A program made the translations under genes and the position numbers. DNA of 64,000 nt from an uncultured Lachnoclostridium sp. (lineage in GTDB: Bacteria > Bacillota > Clostridia > Lachnospirales > Lachnospiraceae), in NCBI GenBank assembly GCA_946415315.1, contig CAMKRZ010000010.1, forward strand, positions 1 to 64,000, read 5' to 3'. The first letter of the stretch is position 1; each line of letters begins with the position of its first letter. The notes beneath the pieces were generated by a model, which was given only the letters and a program-made list of their open reading frames with translations, was not told where the DNA came from and did no database searches. This document shows, piece by piece, positions 25,674-34,387 of the stretch.

Positions 25674-26927
25674 ATGAGTCTTGACCACAGAAAAGCAACG
25701 AGAAAAGTAAAGGTGACGAATGCGCAGGGACAGGCGCTGGCCAACGCGAAACTTCGCCTTCATCAGACCAACCATGAGTTTTTGTTCGGCTGCGGCGCAT
25801 TTGATTTTATGCCGTATCTGCTGAGTATGAACGCGGATGAGGTTCCGCTGAACCGGCCGGAGCGCTTCCGCCTGGATCCGGAGGTTCTCAAAAAGAAGAT
25901 CGACCAGTGGCTTGCGGTGTACAACTACGGTACGCTGCCGTTCTACTGGGGCATGTTCGAGCGCGAGGAGGGCAAGCCCAACACGGAAAATATGCTCAAG
26001 ACCGCGAAATTCATGCAGGAGAAGGGCATCACCGTCAAGGGACATCCGCTGTGCTGGCACACGGTCTGCGCGGACTGGCTCCTCAAGTACGACATTGACA
26101 CGATCTACGAGAAACAGATGAACCGCATCACGCGCGAGGTCACGGACTTCAAGGGTGTGATCGACATCTGGGACGCGATCAACGAGGTCGTGATCATGCC
26201 GATCTTCGACAAATACGACAATGCCGTGACGCGCCTGTGCAACAAGTTCGGCCGCGTCGGCCTCATCAAGAGAGTGTTCGATCAGGCGAAGGCGGCGAAT
26301 CCCGACGCGATGCTCCTGATCAATGATTTCAACACGTCGATCTCGTACGAAATCCTGATCGACGGCTGCCTCAATGCAGGCGTTCCGATCAGCGCGATCG
26401 GCATCCAGTCGCATCAGCACCAGGGCTACTGGGGCGCCGCGAAGGTGGAGGAGGTGCTGAAGCGCTACGAGCACTTCGGACTGCCGATCCATTTTACGGA
26501 AAATACGCTGATCTCCGGAGATCTTATGCCGGCGCACATTGTGGATCTCAACGACTGGCAGGTGCCGGAGTGGCCGACCACGCCCGAGGGAGAGGAGCGG
26601 CAGCGCAGGGAGATGGAGGAGATGTACCGCATTCTCTTCGACCATCCGCTCGTGGAAGCGATCACGGGATGGGATTTCACGGATGGTGCATGGCTCGGCG
26701 CACCGAGCGGCGTGCTCCGCAGGGACGGCTCCGCGAAGCCTTCGTACGAGATGCTCAAGGATCTCATCAGAGGCGAGTGGTGGACCGACTGCGAGGTGAC
26801 GACGGACGAGGCGGGTGTTGTGACGCTCACGGGCTTCAAGGGTGACTATGAGCTTTCGGACGGCACGAAGACGGTTGCGATCGATCTTCGTGAGACAAGC
26901 GAGGCTGAGGAAACCGTTGTCCTGTAA
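25674..26927 (+). CDS. Intracellular endo-1,4-beta-xylanase, glycoside hydrolase family 10
   Basis: A 417-residue GH10 enzyme. The acid/base is Glu171 in IWDAINE; the nucleophile is Glu276 in IHFTEN, where the common ITELD-type context is changed; GHPLCWH (123-129) matches the conserved GHTLVWH. A roughly 30-residue leading strand segment (VKVTNAQGQALANAKLRL) is typical of family members that carry a short N-terminal beta-region. There is no signal peptide, so it must act on xylo-oligosaccharides taken up by the cell, together with the GH43 two genes upstream. ATG 25674 follows AGGAGAAAA. Confidence 0.93.
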   Translation: MSLDHRKATRKVKVTNAQGQALANAKLRLHQTNHEFLFGCGAFDFMPYLLSMNADEVPLNRPERFRLDPEVLKKKIDQWLAVYNYGTLPFYWGMFEREEGKPNTENMLKTAKFMQEKGITVKGHPLCWHTVCADWLLKYDIDTIYEKQMNRITREVTDFKGVIDIWDAINEVVIMPIFDKYDNAVTRLCNKFGRVGLIKRVFDQAKAANPDAMLLINDFNTSISYEILIDGCLNAGVPISAIGIQSHQHQGYWGAAKVEEVLKRYEHFGLPIHFTENTLISGDLMPAHIVDLNDWQVPEWPTTPEGEERQRREMEEMYRILFDHPLVEAITGWDFTDGAWLGAPSGVLRRDGSAKPSYEMLKDLIRGEWWTDCEVTTDEAGVVTLTGFKGDYELSDGTKTVAIDLRETSEAEETVVL

Positions 26928-26951
26928 CAAAAGGATCGGAGCGCGATAAGA

Positions 26952-28466
26952 GTGAAAAACGGGAAACTGAGAAATCTGAGTCTGGGGGTATGGGTGATCC
27001 TTCTCGGGGTCATCCTCATGATCCCCGGATATGTGTATATCATGAGCGTCGGGGACGAGTATGAGTACCGGCAGAACATCAATGAGGAGGGTGTGCTGCA
27101 TATCTCCTTCGATGAGGAGAGGCCGGAGGACGCGGAGCGGATCGAGGTCGTGAGCGCGGAGCTCACGGGCGGCGAGGCGGTCATTCGCGTCCGCTCAAAA
27201 CAAAAATCCGGCAAGGTTTATGTTCTGTTCGCGTCGGAGGCGGAGGTACAGGAGGACATTACGCATATCGCTGTGCTGTATGTTCATCGCAACGGTGTGA
27301 TCACGAGCGGGGACTTCTTCGGAGACTGCACCGGCATGCTGGCAGTGAATATCGGTTTCTGTGTCTATCTCGCCGTTCTTCTCGGAATGTTGATCGCAAA
27401 GCTGCGAAGAAGCCTTAGGAGTAACCTGTACCGGTACCGGAATATCCTGTATTTCGGTCTGGTGATCTTTCTGTCGGCCGTGTTTCTTTTCCAACTGATG
27501 TATCTGAAATATCGGAACGGCGCGATCGGAATGCTGGAGTCGGCGAAAAATGTTGCGAGAACGATGGCTGTCGTTTCCTTCCCGCTGATCGCCGTCACGG
27601 CGATCATGGTCACCGTGAGCAACATTCAGCTGATCCGCAAAGAGGGACGCACATGGCGCAACATGCTCGGCTGCATCCTTGGCATTTTCATGGGAATCCT
27701 CGCGCTGATGCCGGAGATACTCAACCTGTTCCTTCAAAGGGCGACGTGGATCGATGTGCACAACTATTCGGGAGTGGGGCGGTTTGTCGCCGAGTTCCTG
27801 GATTATACATGCGGAACGATGGCGGCGTACCTCGAGTGTATCCTGCTCGGAACGATCATCGTGAGCGTCAAGGCGGCGCGACGGATACCCGCGTTTGACA
27901 AGGATTATATCATTATTCACGGTTCACAGATCCGCAAGGACGGCACGCTCACGAAGCTTCTGCAGTCCCGCGCGGACCGCGCGATCGAGTTCGCTTCGAT
28001 GCAGAAGGCGGCGACCGGCAAGGATATCACGTTCGGTCCGTCCGGCGGCAAGGGCAGCGACGAGGTGATCTCCGAGGGTGAGGCGATCCGGAACTATCTG
28101 CTTGAGCAGGGAATCCCGGAGGAGCAGATCCTTGTGGAAGACAAGTCGGTTGATACCGCGGAAAATCTCAAACTGTCCGCGGAGCTGATCCGGGCTCAGG
28201 AGAATGGGGAGCAGGCGAAGATCGCGTTCGCCACGACCAACTATCATGTGTTTCGCGCCGGCATGCTCGGAACCTCGCAGGGGCTTGACATCGAAGGCAT
28301 CGGAAGCCGCACGAAGCGGTATTTCTGGGTCAACGCGTTCGTGCGAGAGTTCATCGCGACGATCTACGAGGAGCGCAAGCGTCACGCGTTTATGATGGGC
28401 ATGATGATCCTGCTCGGACTGGCGCTGGTCGTGATGCTTTACATATCCAATGTGGTGTTGTCATAA
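26952..28466 (+). CDS. Polytopic membrane protein with YdcF/DUF218 domain
   Basis: A 504-residue protein. One membrane helix (about 12-30) is followed by a soluble segment of about 90 residues, then six or so helices, then a DUF218 (YdcF/SanA) domain in residues 315-460: DYIIIHGSQIRKDGTLTKLLQSRADRAI, the GGKGSDEVISEGEAIRNYLLEQGIPEEQI stretch and FATTNYHVFRAG. A final helix closes the chain. DUF218 proteins are linked to envelope integrity and vancomycin sensitivity (SanA) but are biochemically unclear. GTG 26952 follows the GH10 stop by 24 bp, though its role need not be in xylan use. Confidence 0.88.
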   Translation: MKNGKLRNLSLGVWVILLGVILMIPGYVYIMSVGDEYEYRQNINEEGVLHISFDEERPEDAERIEVVSAELTGGEAVIRVRSKQKSGKVYVLFASEAEVQEDITHIAVLYVHRNGVITSGDFFGDCTGMLAVNIGFCVYLAVLLGMLIAKLRRSLRSNLYRYRNILYFGLVIFLSAVFLFQLMYLKYRNGAIGMLESAKNVARTMAVVSFPLIAVTAIMVTVSNIQLIRKEGRTWRNMLGCILGIFMGILALMPEILNLFLQRATWIDVHNYSGVGRFVAEFLDYTCGTMAAYLECILLGTIIVSVKAARRIPAFDKDYIIIHGSQIRKDGTLTKLLQSRADRAIEFASMQKAATGKDITFGPSGGKGSDEVISEGEAIRNYLLEQGIPEEQILVEDKSVDTAENLKLSAELIRAQENGEQAKIAFATTNYHVFRAGMLGTSQGLDIEGIGSRTKRYFWVNAFVREFIATIYEERKRHAFMMGMMILLGLALVVMLYISNVVLS

Positions 28467-28485
28467 TCGGTTTACGGAGGGATTT

Positions 28486-29187
28486 ATGATCCATGCGATC
28501 CTTACGATCGACGATATCGCTTCGGCTAACACGCCGGCGATCGTCGACTACCTGAACGAGAAAGGGATCACGGCGCTGATGTTCGCCGTCGGTGAGAACG
28601 TCGAGCGGTATTATGACAACGCCGTGTATGCGCTTCAGCACGGAATGATCGTGGGCAACCACAGCTTCACGCATCCCGCATTTTCCGAGATATCGTTCGC
28701 GGAGGCGAAGGAGGAGATCGAGAGCAATGAGGCGCTTCTCGACCGCCTGTACCGGGACGCCGGCGTCGAGCGGAAGTTCCGACCGTTCCGGTTCCCGTAC
28801 GGAAATCGCGGCGGTGTGAACGAGGCGGCGCTGCAGGCGTATTTTCGGGAGAACGGCTTTCACAAACTGAAGGACACGCAAATCCCGTACCGCTGGTGGA
28901 GAGAGAGCGGGCTTGACCGCAACATCGACACGCTGTGGACGTTTGATTTCGCAGAGTATCAGATCCGGCCGGGTTCGGGCTTCACCCTCGACGATGTGTG
29001 GAAGCGAGTGGAAGACAAGGCACCCGTGAACGGCGCGCCGCTGCTGGTTGATCCGGGCAGTCATATCCTGCTTCTGCACGCGCACGACGAGACCGACGAG
29101 ATGGTGCCGGGATACTATCGTCTGTTCATCGACCGTCTTCTGGAAAACGGTGTGATCTTCGATGTTCCGGAATTCATTACGCTGTAG
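28486..29187 (+). CDS. Polysaccharide deacetylase (NodB homology, CE4-like)
   Basis: A 233-residue cytosolic NodB-type protein. Motif 1 reads TIDD (canonical TFDD), motif 2 HSFTHP carries both metal His, and motif 3 RFPYGNRGG supplies Arg/Pro. The later HILLLHAHDE contains the catalytic-His region. CE4 enzymes remove N- or O-acetyl groups from glycans; the lack of a secretion signal points to a soluble acetylated oligosaccharide, or to a relative that hydrolyses another amide. ATG 28486 follows ACGGAGG, 19 bp after the YdcF-type gene. It is the last gene before the array opened by the ABC-F gene. Confidence 0.88.
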   Translation: MIHAILTIDDIASANTPAIVDYLNEKGITALMFAVGENVERYYDNAVYALQHGMIVGNHSFTHPAFSEISFAEAKEEIESNEALLDRLYRDAGVERKFRPFRFPYGNRGGVNEAALQAYFRENGFHKLKDTQIPYRWWRESGLDRNIDTLWTFDFAEYQIRPGSGFTLDDVWKRVEDKAPVNGAPLLVDPGSHILLLHAHDETDEMVPGYYRLFIDRLLENGVIFDVPEFITL

Positions 29188-29235
29188 AGATACAGGGGTG
29201 TTGCACCGTTAAATTACGGCACTCGAAAAAACGTG

Positions 29236-29264
29236 TTGACATTTTCCGAATGCACCTGTATAAT
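29236..29264 (+). promoter_or_regulatory. Near-consensus sigma-A promoter of the ABC-F leader
   Basis: Perfect TTGACA (29236-29241), a 17-bp spacer and perfect TATAAT (29259-29264). It is the strongest promoter in the window. Transcription would start near 29271 and run through a 23-codon leader and a terminator before the ABC-F gene, the arrangement expected for control by attenuation. Confidence 0.9.
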
Positions 29265-29317
29265 CCGAAACTGTGAGCGTCATCAGACGACAAATACAAA
29301 TACGCATGAGCGAGAAA

Positions 29318-29385
29318 GGGAGGTATACAAATGATAGTAACAAAACGTTTTACCAAGACACATTTGTATATTGCAGTTGCCTCCC
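29318..29385 (+). promoter_or_regulatory. Leader hairpin that sequesters the leader-peptide ribosome site
   Basis: GGGAGG plus TATACAAATG (29318-29333), i.e. the ribosome site and the ATG of the leader peptide, is complementary to CATTTGTATA (29361-29370) and CCTCCC (29380-29385) inside the leader frame. A ribosome paused in the leader would open this stem. The freed TGCC..CCGG segment (29378-29387) could then pair with CCGGGGCA (29478-29485) of the terminator's right arm, giving a candidate antiterminator. Confidence 0.55.
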
Positions 29386-29402
29386 GGAGAAACGCGGAAT
29401 AA
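29331..29402 (+). CDS. Candidate 23-residue regulatory leader peptide
   Basis: ATG at 29331, seven bases after AAAGGGAGG (29315-29323), TAA at 29400-29402. The peptide is basic (two Lys, four Arg/His in its first half and end) and carries Tyr-Ile-Ala-Val-Ala-Ser-Arg-Arg. The IAVA stretch resembles the IAVV stalling motif of the ErmA-type macrolide leader; this is a resemblance, not proof. It is followed by a terminator and then the ABC-F gene. Leader peptides of this size control ABC-F genes such as vmlR in Bacillus. Confidence 0.65.
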   Translation: MIVTKRFTKTHLYIAVASRRNAE

Positions 29403-29458
29403 TGCGGTAGTTCTATGCCTGTACTTTGCTTTGCATAGGATTATTTTGCCGATATTCA

Positions 29459-29490
29459 GCCCCGACACCGGAAGGTGCCGGGGCATTTTT
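29459..29490 (+). terminator. Attenuator terminator upstream of the ABC-F gene
   Basis: Stem GCCCCGACACC/GGTGCCGGGGC (29459-29469 and 29474-29484, one mismatch) with a GGAA loop, followed by ATTTTT. It is placed 57 bp after the leader stop codon and about 100 bp before the ABC-F start, so in the uninduced state most transcripts should end here. A smaller hairpin CTATGC/GCATAG lies between leader and terminator at about 29412-29437. Confidence 0.85.
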
Positions 29491-29591
29491 GCGTGCAAGC
29501 GAGCGCACGTACATGAGCAAACCGAATGAAATAAGGTTTGTGAAGCGTTTCAGGGGCAACTTTTTTCGGTAGAAAGGAAGTGATACCCTTC

Positions 29592-31142
29592 ATGTTTCAG
29601 ATAAAAAATGTTACAATAACTCATAATAAGGATCTTCATACGATCCTGGAGAATTTCTCTCTTGTGCTGAACGACGGCGATCGTGTCGTGATGATCGGCG
29701 AGGAGGGAAACGGAAAGTCCACTCTGATGAAGTGGATCTATGATCCGGAGCTTGTCGACGATTACATCGATTACAGCGGCGAGAAGATCATGAGCGGTGA
29801 GAAACTCGGATATTTGCCGCAGGAGCTTCCGGAAGAGGCAAAGCACAAGACGGTCTGCGAGTACTTCTGCGAGAGCGCGGATTTTCTCGACAGGACGCCG
29901 AAGGAACTGTCCAAAATGGCGTCGGACTGCCACGTGGAACCGGAGTTTTTCTACCGCGAGCAGGAGATGTGCACACTCTCCGGCGGCGAGCGCGTGAAGG
30001 CGCAGATGATGCGCATCCTCGTGGAAAATCCGACGATCCTGCTGTTGGATGAGCCGTCGAACGACATTGATATCGAGACGCTTGAGTGGATGGAGGAATT
30101 GATCAACAGCTGGCCGCACGCGGTGCTGTTCATCTCACACGATGAGACGCTGATCGAGCGAACGGCGAACCGCGTGGTGCATTTCGAGCAGTTGAGACGC
30201 AAGACAATGTGCCGGCACACCGTGGCCAACGTGCCGTACCGTCAGTACGTTGAGGAGCGTCAGAATTCGTTTGAGAAGCAGGAACAGATCGCGCAGTGCG
30301 AACGGCGCGAGAAGCGCATCCGCGACGAGAAGATCCGGAAGATGGAGCAATCCGTGAACTCGCAGCTGAGCAACGCGCACTATTCGTTCCACGACGCGAT
30401 CGGGCGGCTTCTCAAGAAGAAAATGAAGAGCGTCAAGTCGCTCGAGCATCGCTTCGAGCGCGAGGACGAGAACATGACCGAGATGCCGGAGCAGGAGGAG
30501 GCGATCTTCTTCAAACTCGGCGACGAAAACAGCGCGATCCCGTCCGGCAAGTGGGTCGTCCAGTGTGACATCCCGGCGCTTACAACGCTGGACGGCAGTC
30601 GTGTTCTGTCGGAAAATGTCATCCTGAAGGTACGCGGTTCCGAGAAGATCGGGATCATCGGCTACAACGGCTGCGGCAAGACGACGCTGATCTCAAAGAT
30701 CGCGGAGGAACTGCTGGCAAGGCCGGATCTGCGGGCACAGTACATGCCGCAGAATTACGAGGAACTCCTGGATCTTGACGAGACACCGGTTGATTATCTG
30801 GACACGACCGGGGACAAGGAGGAGCGGACGCGGATCCGCACGTATCTTGGTTCGCTCAAGTACACGGCGGATGAGATGGATCATCCGATCCGGGAACTGT
30901 CGGGCGGGCAGAAGGCGAAGGTTTTGCTGCTGAAACTCAGTATGTCCGGGGCGAACGTGCTCATTCTCGACGAGCCGACGCGGAATTTTTCGCCGCTGTC
31001 GGGACCGGTGATCCGGCGGATGCTCAAGGATTTTCCGGGCGCGATCATCAGTGTTTCGCACGACCGCAAATACCTTGTGGAGGTGTGCGATACCATTTAT
31101 CGAATGAGCGCCGACGGACTGACCGCGGAAGCGCCGATGTGA
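29592..31142 (+). CDS. ABC-F family ATPase, putative ribosome protection protein
   Basis: A 516-residue protein with two ABC ATPase domains and no membrane segment, as in ABC-F factors that enter the ribosomal E site. First domain: Walker A GEEGNGKS (36-43), LSGGE (129-133), LLLDEPSND. Second: GYNGCGKT (357-364), LSGGQ (436-440), LILDEPT followed by RNFSPLSGPVIR. Residues 190-330 form the linker, long and Lys/Arg/Glu-rich in its helices, that in antibiotic-resistance ABC-Fs reaches the peptidyl-transferase centre. The promoter, leader peptide and attenuator upstream argue for drug-induced expression. ATG 29592 is preferred over GTG 29580, which overlaps the AGAAAGGA site. Likely drugs (lincosamide, pleuromutilin, phenicol or macrolide) cannot be told from sequence. 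Confidence 0.92.
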   Translation: MFQIKNVTITHNKDLHTILENFSLVLNDGDRVVMIGEEGNGKSTLMKWIYDPELVDDYIDYSGEKIMSGEKLGYLPQELPEEAKHKTVCEYFCESADFLDRTPKELSKMASDCHVEPEFFYREQEMCTLSGGERVKAQMMRILVENPTILLLDEPSNDIDIETLEWMEELINSWPHAVLFISHDETLIERTANRVVHFEQLRRKTMCRHTVANVPYRQYVEERQNSFEKQEQIAQCERREKRIRDEKIRKMEQSVNSQLSNAHYSFHDAIGRLLKKKMKSVKSLEHRFEREDENMTEMPEQEEAIFFKLGDENSAIPSGKWVVQCDIPALTTLDGSRVLSENVILKVRGSEKIGIIGYNGCGKTTLISKIAEELLARPDLRAQYMPQNYEELLDLDETPVDYLDTTGDKEERTRIRTYLGSLKYTADEMDHPIRELSGGQKAKVLLLKLSMSGANVLILDEPTRNFSPLSGPVIRRMLKDFPGAIISVSHDRKYLVEVCDTIYRMSADGLTAEAPM

Positions 31143-31237
31143 CCAAAAGCATATGCGGAAGAGCTGGTTTAGGCACAACGAGGTGCGGAAGACATCAGTC
31201 CGGGCGTTATAATTTGATTTCGGGAAAGGGGGAAACG

Positions 31238-31975
31238 ATGAGGAGTACAAAGATTTTTCAAAGCGGCAGAGGGCTGCTGTTGCTTGCTGTCTTTCTGACA
31301 TCCATTCTCATGGTCGGATGCGGACCGACGTACGCGACGGACGAGCAGATGAAGGAATACGCGGCTACCGTCACGCACGGTGAAAAGGCTGAATTCGTGG
31401 AGAAGATCGGCGAGCGCAGGCTGCATTATAAGACCGAACGCGGCGTGGAGTTCGACGTATGGACATTTGACAAGGATATCCAGATCGACGGAAGTCATGT
31501 GTGCTACACGGATGAATACGGGATCGCTGACGATTATGATGACGGAGTCTACAACCTGTACAAGGAGGAGATCGAGAGACTCATGGAGGGTTGCGGGCTC
31601 AACGTGAAACTGTACTCACCGCAGTTTGACTGTCTTTCGGCGTTCACGCTGGCGGTTGACGAGTCGGTTTTGCAGGAGCAGGCGGGGAAGATCGACACGT
31701 TTCTGACCGGACTTCGCGACATTGCGAAGCGCGAGGCAGCGCTGCACTCCGACGGATATTCCGTGAAATTCCCCTGCGAAGTCAAACTGCATGCGGAAGA
31801 CGGCTACTACAATACGAAGAGCGCGGAAGGATGGACGCTGACGATCACGGCATCCTCGCCGGACGCGTACCTGGATATACGCAAGTGGGTGCGCTCCGAC
31901 ACGCGCTCGGAAAATGTCGTGTCACCCGACCGGAACGGTGTGCTGGTCGAAGTGACGGGCAGCGGTACGAACTGA
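31238..31975 (+). CDS. Putative lipoprotein of unknown function
   Basis: A 245-residue protein with a lipoprotein signal: basic start, hydrophobic core LLLLAVFLTSIL and lipobox LMVGC with the modified Cys near residue 28. The mature part is acidic and rich in Asp, Glu and Tyr, with no motif I recognise. It would sit on the outer face of the membrane. ATG 31238 follows GGAAAGGGGG. A TATAAT at 31208-31213 could be a -10 box, but the -35 region is poor, so read-through from the ABC-F gene is as likely. Confidence 0.85.
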   Translation: MRSTKIFQSGRGLLLLAVFLTSILMVGCGPTYATDEQMKEYAATVTHGEKAEFVEKIGERRLHYKTERGVEFDVWTFDKDIQIDGSHVCYTDEYGIADDYDDGVYNLYKEEIERLMEGCGLNVKLYSPQFDCLSAFTLAVDESVLQEQAGKIDTFLTGLRDIAKREAALHSDGYSVKFPCEVKLHAEDGYYNTKSAEGWTLTITASSPDAYLDIRKWVRSDTRSENVVSPDRNGVLVEVTGSGTN

Positions 31976-32065
31976 GAACAAAATACGTCATGACGGGCGG
32001 GACCATGTGATCCGCGGGATTGCAGGCATTGTGACCGCTATGAGCAGAACAGTAAGCGAGGAATT

Positions 32066-33205
32066 ATGAATACGATCGGAACAAGAACAATCGAGACGGA
32101 GAGACTCATTTTGCGTAGATACCGGATCGAGGACGCAGAGGATATGTTCCATAACTGGACGTCCGACCCGGAAGTCACGAAGTTTCTCTCGTGGCCGACG
32201 CACACAAGTGTTGACTTCACGAGGAGCCTCCTGACGAAGTGGGTTTCGTTCTATGAGGACGGAAAGACGTACAACTGGGGGATCACCCTGAAGGGCGAGG
32301 ACCGCGTCATCGGCAACATCGCGGTCGTCGAGCGCGACGAGCGGACGTGCTCCTATGAGATCGGCTACTGCCTGGGCAAAGCCTGGTGGGGAAAGGGGAT
32401 CATGCCGGAGGCACTCCGGGCTGTGATCGACTACCTTTTCGAGGGCGAGAGCGATCTGATGCGGGTCTACGCAACGCACGACCTGCGCAATCCGAAGTCC
32501 GGGCGCGTGATGCAGAAAGCAGGCATGCACTATGACGGCATTTTGCGCGGATCGAAGAAAAATGTCCACGGGATCCACGACACGGCATACTACTCGGTGC
32601 TCCGCAGCGACCGCGTGACGCGGGAGCAGTACGAGGCGCTGTTCACGGAGATGTATCCGAACTTTTTCGAGAATGAGTATGTCCGGAACATCGCGGAGGA
32701 TGAGGTTGTGTCGGAGCAGATCCTGCGGCTTGCGGAGTTCGACCCGAACTGCTACGAGAAGTATTTTCCGGGAAATGTGACGTTCGGTTATTACGACGGT
32801 GACATCGAGGAGTTGCGCAAGGCTGTGGCGACCGTGGTCGGTCACTGGCCGCAGTTCTTCAACGAAAACAGCCGCATTTATTGTGGGTTTGTGGACGGCA
32901 AGGTGGCGAGTTTCTGCCTGATCGAAGATTTCGGCGAGCGTGTCGTCAACGGCATGACCTGGAAGATCGGCGGACCGGGATGCGTGGGAACGCTCATGGA
33001 GTATCGCAACCGCGGCATCGGGCTTTCGATGATCCGGAATGTTACGCAGATTCTGCGGGAAGAATTTTACGATTACAGTTACATTCACTACACATACGAG
33101 CCGCAATGGTACGGGCTGCTGGGCTATAAGACAGTGTTGCAGTGGAACGGAAGCGGGTTCATTGAGAGTGACCGGATTGCGGAGCGGTTCAGAAGTTACG
33201 TCTGA
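32066..33205 (+). CDS. Tandem GNAT acetyltransferase (RimJ/RimL-like plus second GNAT)
   Basis: A 379-residue protein with two GNAT folds. The first (residues 5-180) is RimJ/RimL-like: TERLILRRYRIEDAEDMF, then YEIGYCLGKAWWGKGIMPEAL with the acetyl-CoA loop, and NPKSGRVMQKAGMHYDGILR. The second (about 215-379) has the acetyl-CoA loop in EYRNRGIGLSMIRN and the closing YEPQWYGLLGYKTVLQW. Two catalytic sites on one chain may act on one substrate or be a fusion of neighbouring array genes. It is the first GNAT of a long series; ATG 32066 follows GCGAGGA. Confidence 0.9.
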   Translation: MNTIGTRTIETERLILRRYRIEDAEDMFHNWTSDPEVTKFLSWPTHTSVDFTRSLLTKWVSFYEDGKTYNWGITLKGEDRVIGNIAVVERDERTCSYEIGYCLGKAWWGKGIMPEALRAVIDYLFEGESDLMRVYATHDLRNPKSGRVMQKAGMHYDGILRGSKKNVHGIHDTAYYSVLRSDRVTREQYEALFTEMYPNFFENEYVRNIAEDEVVSEQILRLAEFDPNCYEKYFPGNVTFGYYDGDIEELRKAVATVVGHWPQFFNENSRIYCGFVDGKVASFCLIEDFGERVVNGMTWKIGGPGCVGTLMEYRNRGIGLSMIRNVTQILREEFYDYSYIHYTYEPQWYGLLGYKTVLQWNGSGFIESDRIAERFRSYV

Positions 33206-33228
33206 GAGGACGGGGAGGAAACGACAAA

Positions 33229-33717
33229 ATGACAAACGATTGCGGTTTTTCGAAGGACAACGACTGGTTTCGATACCGCGCCGGCGCGATACTGGTGCGG
33301 GACGGGAAAATGCTGTTCGTAAGATCGATGTACGGCGGCTACTATTACATGGTCGGCGGCGGAGTGCATATCTGGGAGACATCGGCGGAATGTGTGGAGC
33401 GCGAGACGTTCGAGGAGACCGGAGCGCGCTGCAAGGCAGAGCGGGTTGCCATCATCTGCGAGAACATTTTCCGGGGAAAGGACGGAGCGATCGACAAGAA
33501 AAACTGCCATGTGCTGGAGTTTTATTACCTGATGAGTGTGCCGGACGACGCCGTGTTCAACGAGAAAAATGACGATGGCGAGGAGCTGGTGTGGGTTCCC
33601 GTGGAGGACATTCCGAACGCAGACATCCGCCCCGCATTCCTGCGGGAACGTCTGGCGGGAGTCTTCGCGGGAGAACCGCTGATGCACGTGATCAACCGGG
33701 AGGCAGCGGACAACTGA
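33229..33717 (+). CDS. Nudix hydrolase
   Basis: A 162-residue Nudix pyrophosphohydrolase. The 23-residue Nudix box starts at GGVHIWE, continues TSAECVE and ends RETFEETGA, so all metal-binding Glu are present. The flanking strands (GAILVRDGKMLFVR, VLEFYYLM) are normal for the fold. The substrate is unknown; candidates are nucleotide sugars, dinucleotides or oxidised nucleotides. ATG 33229 follows GGGGAGG, 23 bp after the tandem GNAT, so the two are probably co-transcribed. Confidence 0.93.
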   Translation: MTNDCGFSKDNDWFRYRAGAILVRDGKMLFVRSMYGGYYYMVGGGVHIWETSAECVERETFEETGARCKAERVAIICENIFRGKDGAIDKKNCHVLEFYYLMSVPDDAVFNEKNDDGEELVWVPVEDIPNADIRPAFLRERLAGVFAGEPLMHVINREAADN

Positions 33718-33789
33718 GGGGAAGTGACGCGCGGCCTGATCCGCAAACCGGGTTTAGCAACGAATCAAACAGAAAAGGAGATATCACAC

Positions 33790-34335
33790 ATGATACTGCA
33801 TGACGGTCGGCCGGCAAGCACAGAGGGGCGTCTGCCGCGCGAGGTGAGGACTTACGACTACCTTGACAATCTCGGGATCGTGTATAAGAGAACCGATCAC
33901 GAGCCGGCGAACACGATGGAGGCGTGCAACGAGATCGACGCGATCCTCGGGGTTATCATTTGCAAAAACCTCTTCCTGTGCAATCGCCAGAAGACGAACT
34001 TTTATCTGCTGATGATGCCGGGCGACAAGAAGTTCAAGACCAAGGAACTGTCCGCGCAGATCAACTCGGCGCGTCTGTCGTTCGCGGAACCGGAGGACAT
34101 GCTCCGGTATCTCGACATTGAGCCGGGTGCCGTGAGTATCATGGGGCTGATGAACGATAAAGATCACGCCGTGCAGCTGCTGATCGACGAGGACGTGCTG
34201 AAGGACGAGGAGCTCGGCTGCCATCCGTGCGTGTGCACGTCAAGCCTTCGGATGAAGACGAAGGATGTGATCGAAAAATTCCTGCCGTCGACCGGGCACA
34301 CGTACAAGACCGTGCATCTGGTCGGAGAAGACTGA
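33790..34335 (+). CDS. Prolyl-tRNA-associated (YbaK/ProX-type) deacylase
   Basis: A 181-residue stand-alone relative of the editing domain of prolyl-tRNA synthetase (PrdX/ProXp-ala group), which hydrolyses mischarged aminoacyl-tRNA. Typical segments are LDNLGIVYKRTDHEPANTMEAC, the substrate-pocket stretch ICKNLFLCNRQKTNFYLLMMPGDKKF and GAVSIMGLMNDK, followed by LGCHPCVCTSSLRM. This arrangement is common in Clostridia. ATG 33790 follows AAAAGGAGA. Its presence inside a resistance-like array may be coincidence. Confidence 0.92.
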   Translation: MILHDGRPASTEGRLPREVRTYDYLDNLGIVYKRTDHEPANTMEACNEIDAILGVIICKNLFLCNRQKTNFYLLMMPGDKKFKTKELSAQINSARLSFAEPEDMLRYLDIEPGAVSIMGLMNDKDHAVQLLIDEDVLKDEELGCHPCVCTSSLRMKTKDVIEKFLPSTGHTYKTVHLVGED

Positions 34336-34387
34336 GGAAGCGCTGATATCAGCATTTTCAAAAAACAAGAATTGCGAGGGGAATACA

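Noticed and set aside
25482..27101. 539-codon minus-strand frame opposite the xylanase gene
   Set aside because: Opposes GH10 with intact catalytic motifs; no ribosome site.
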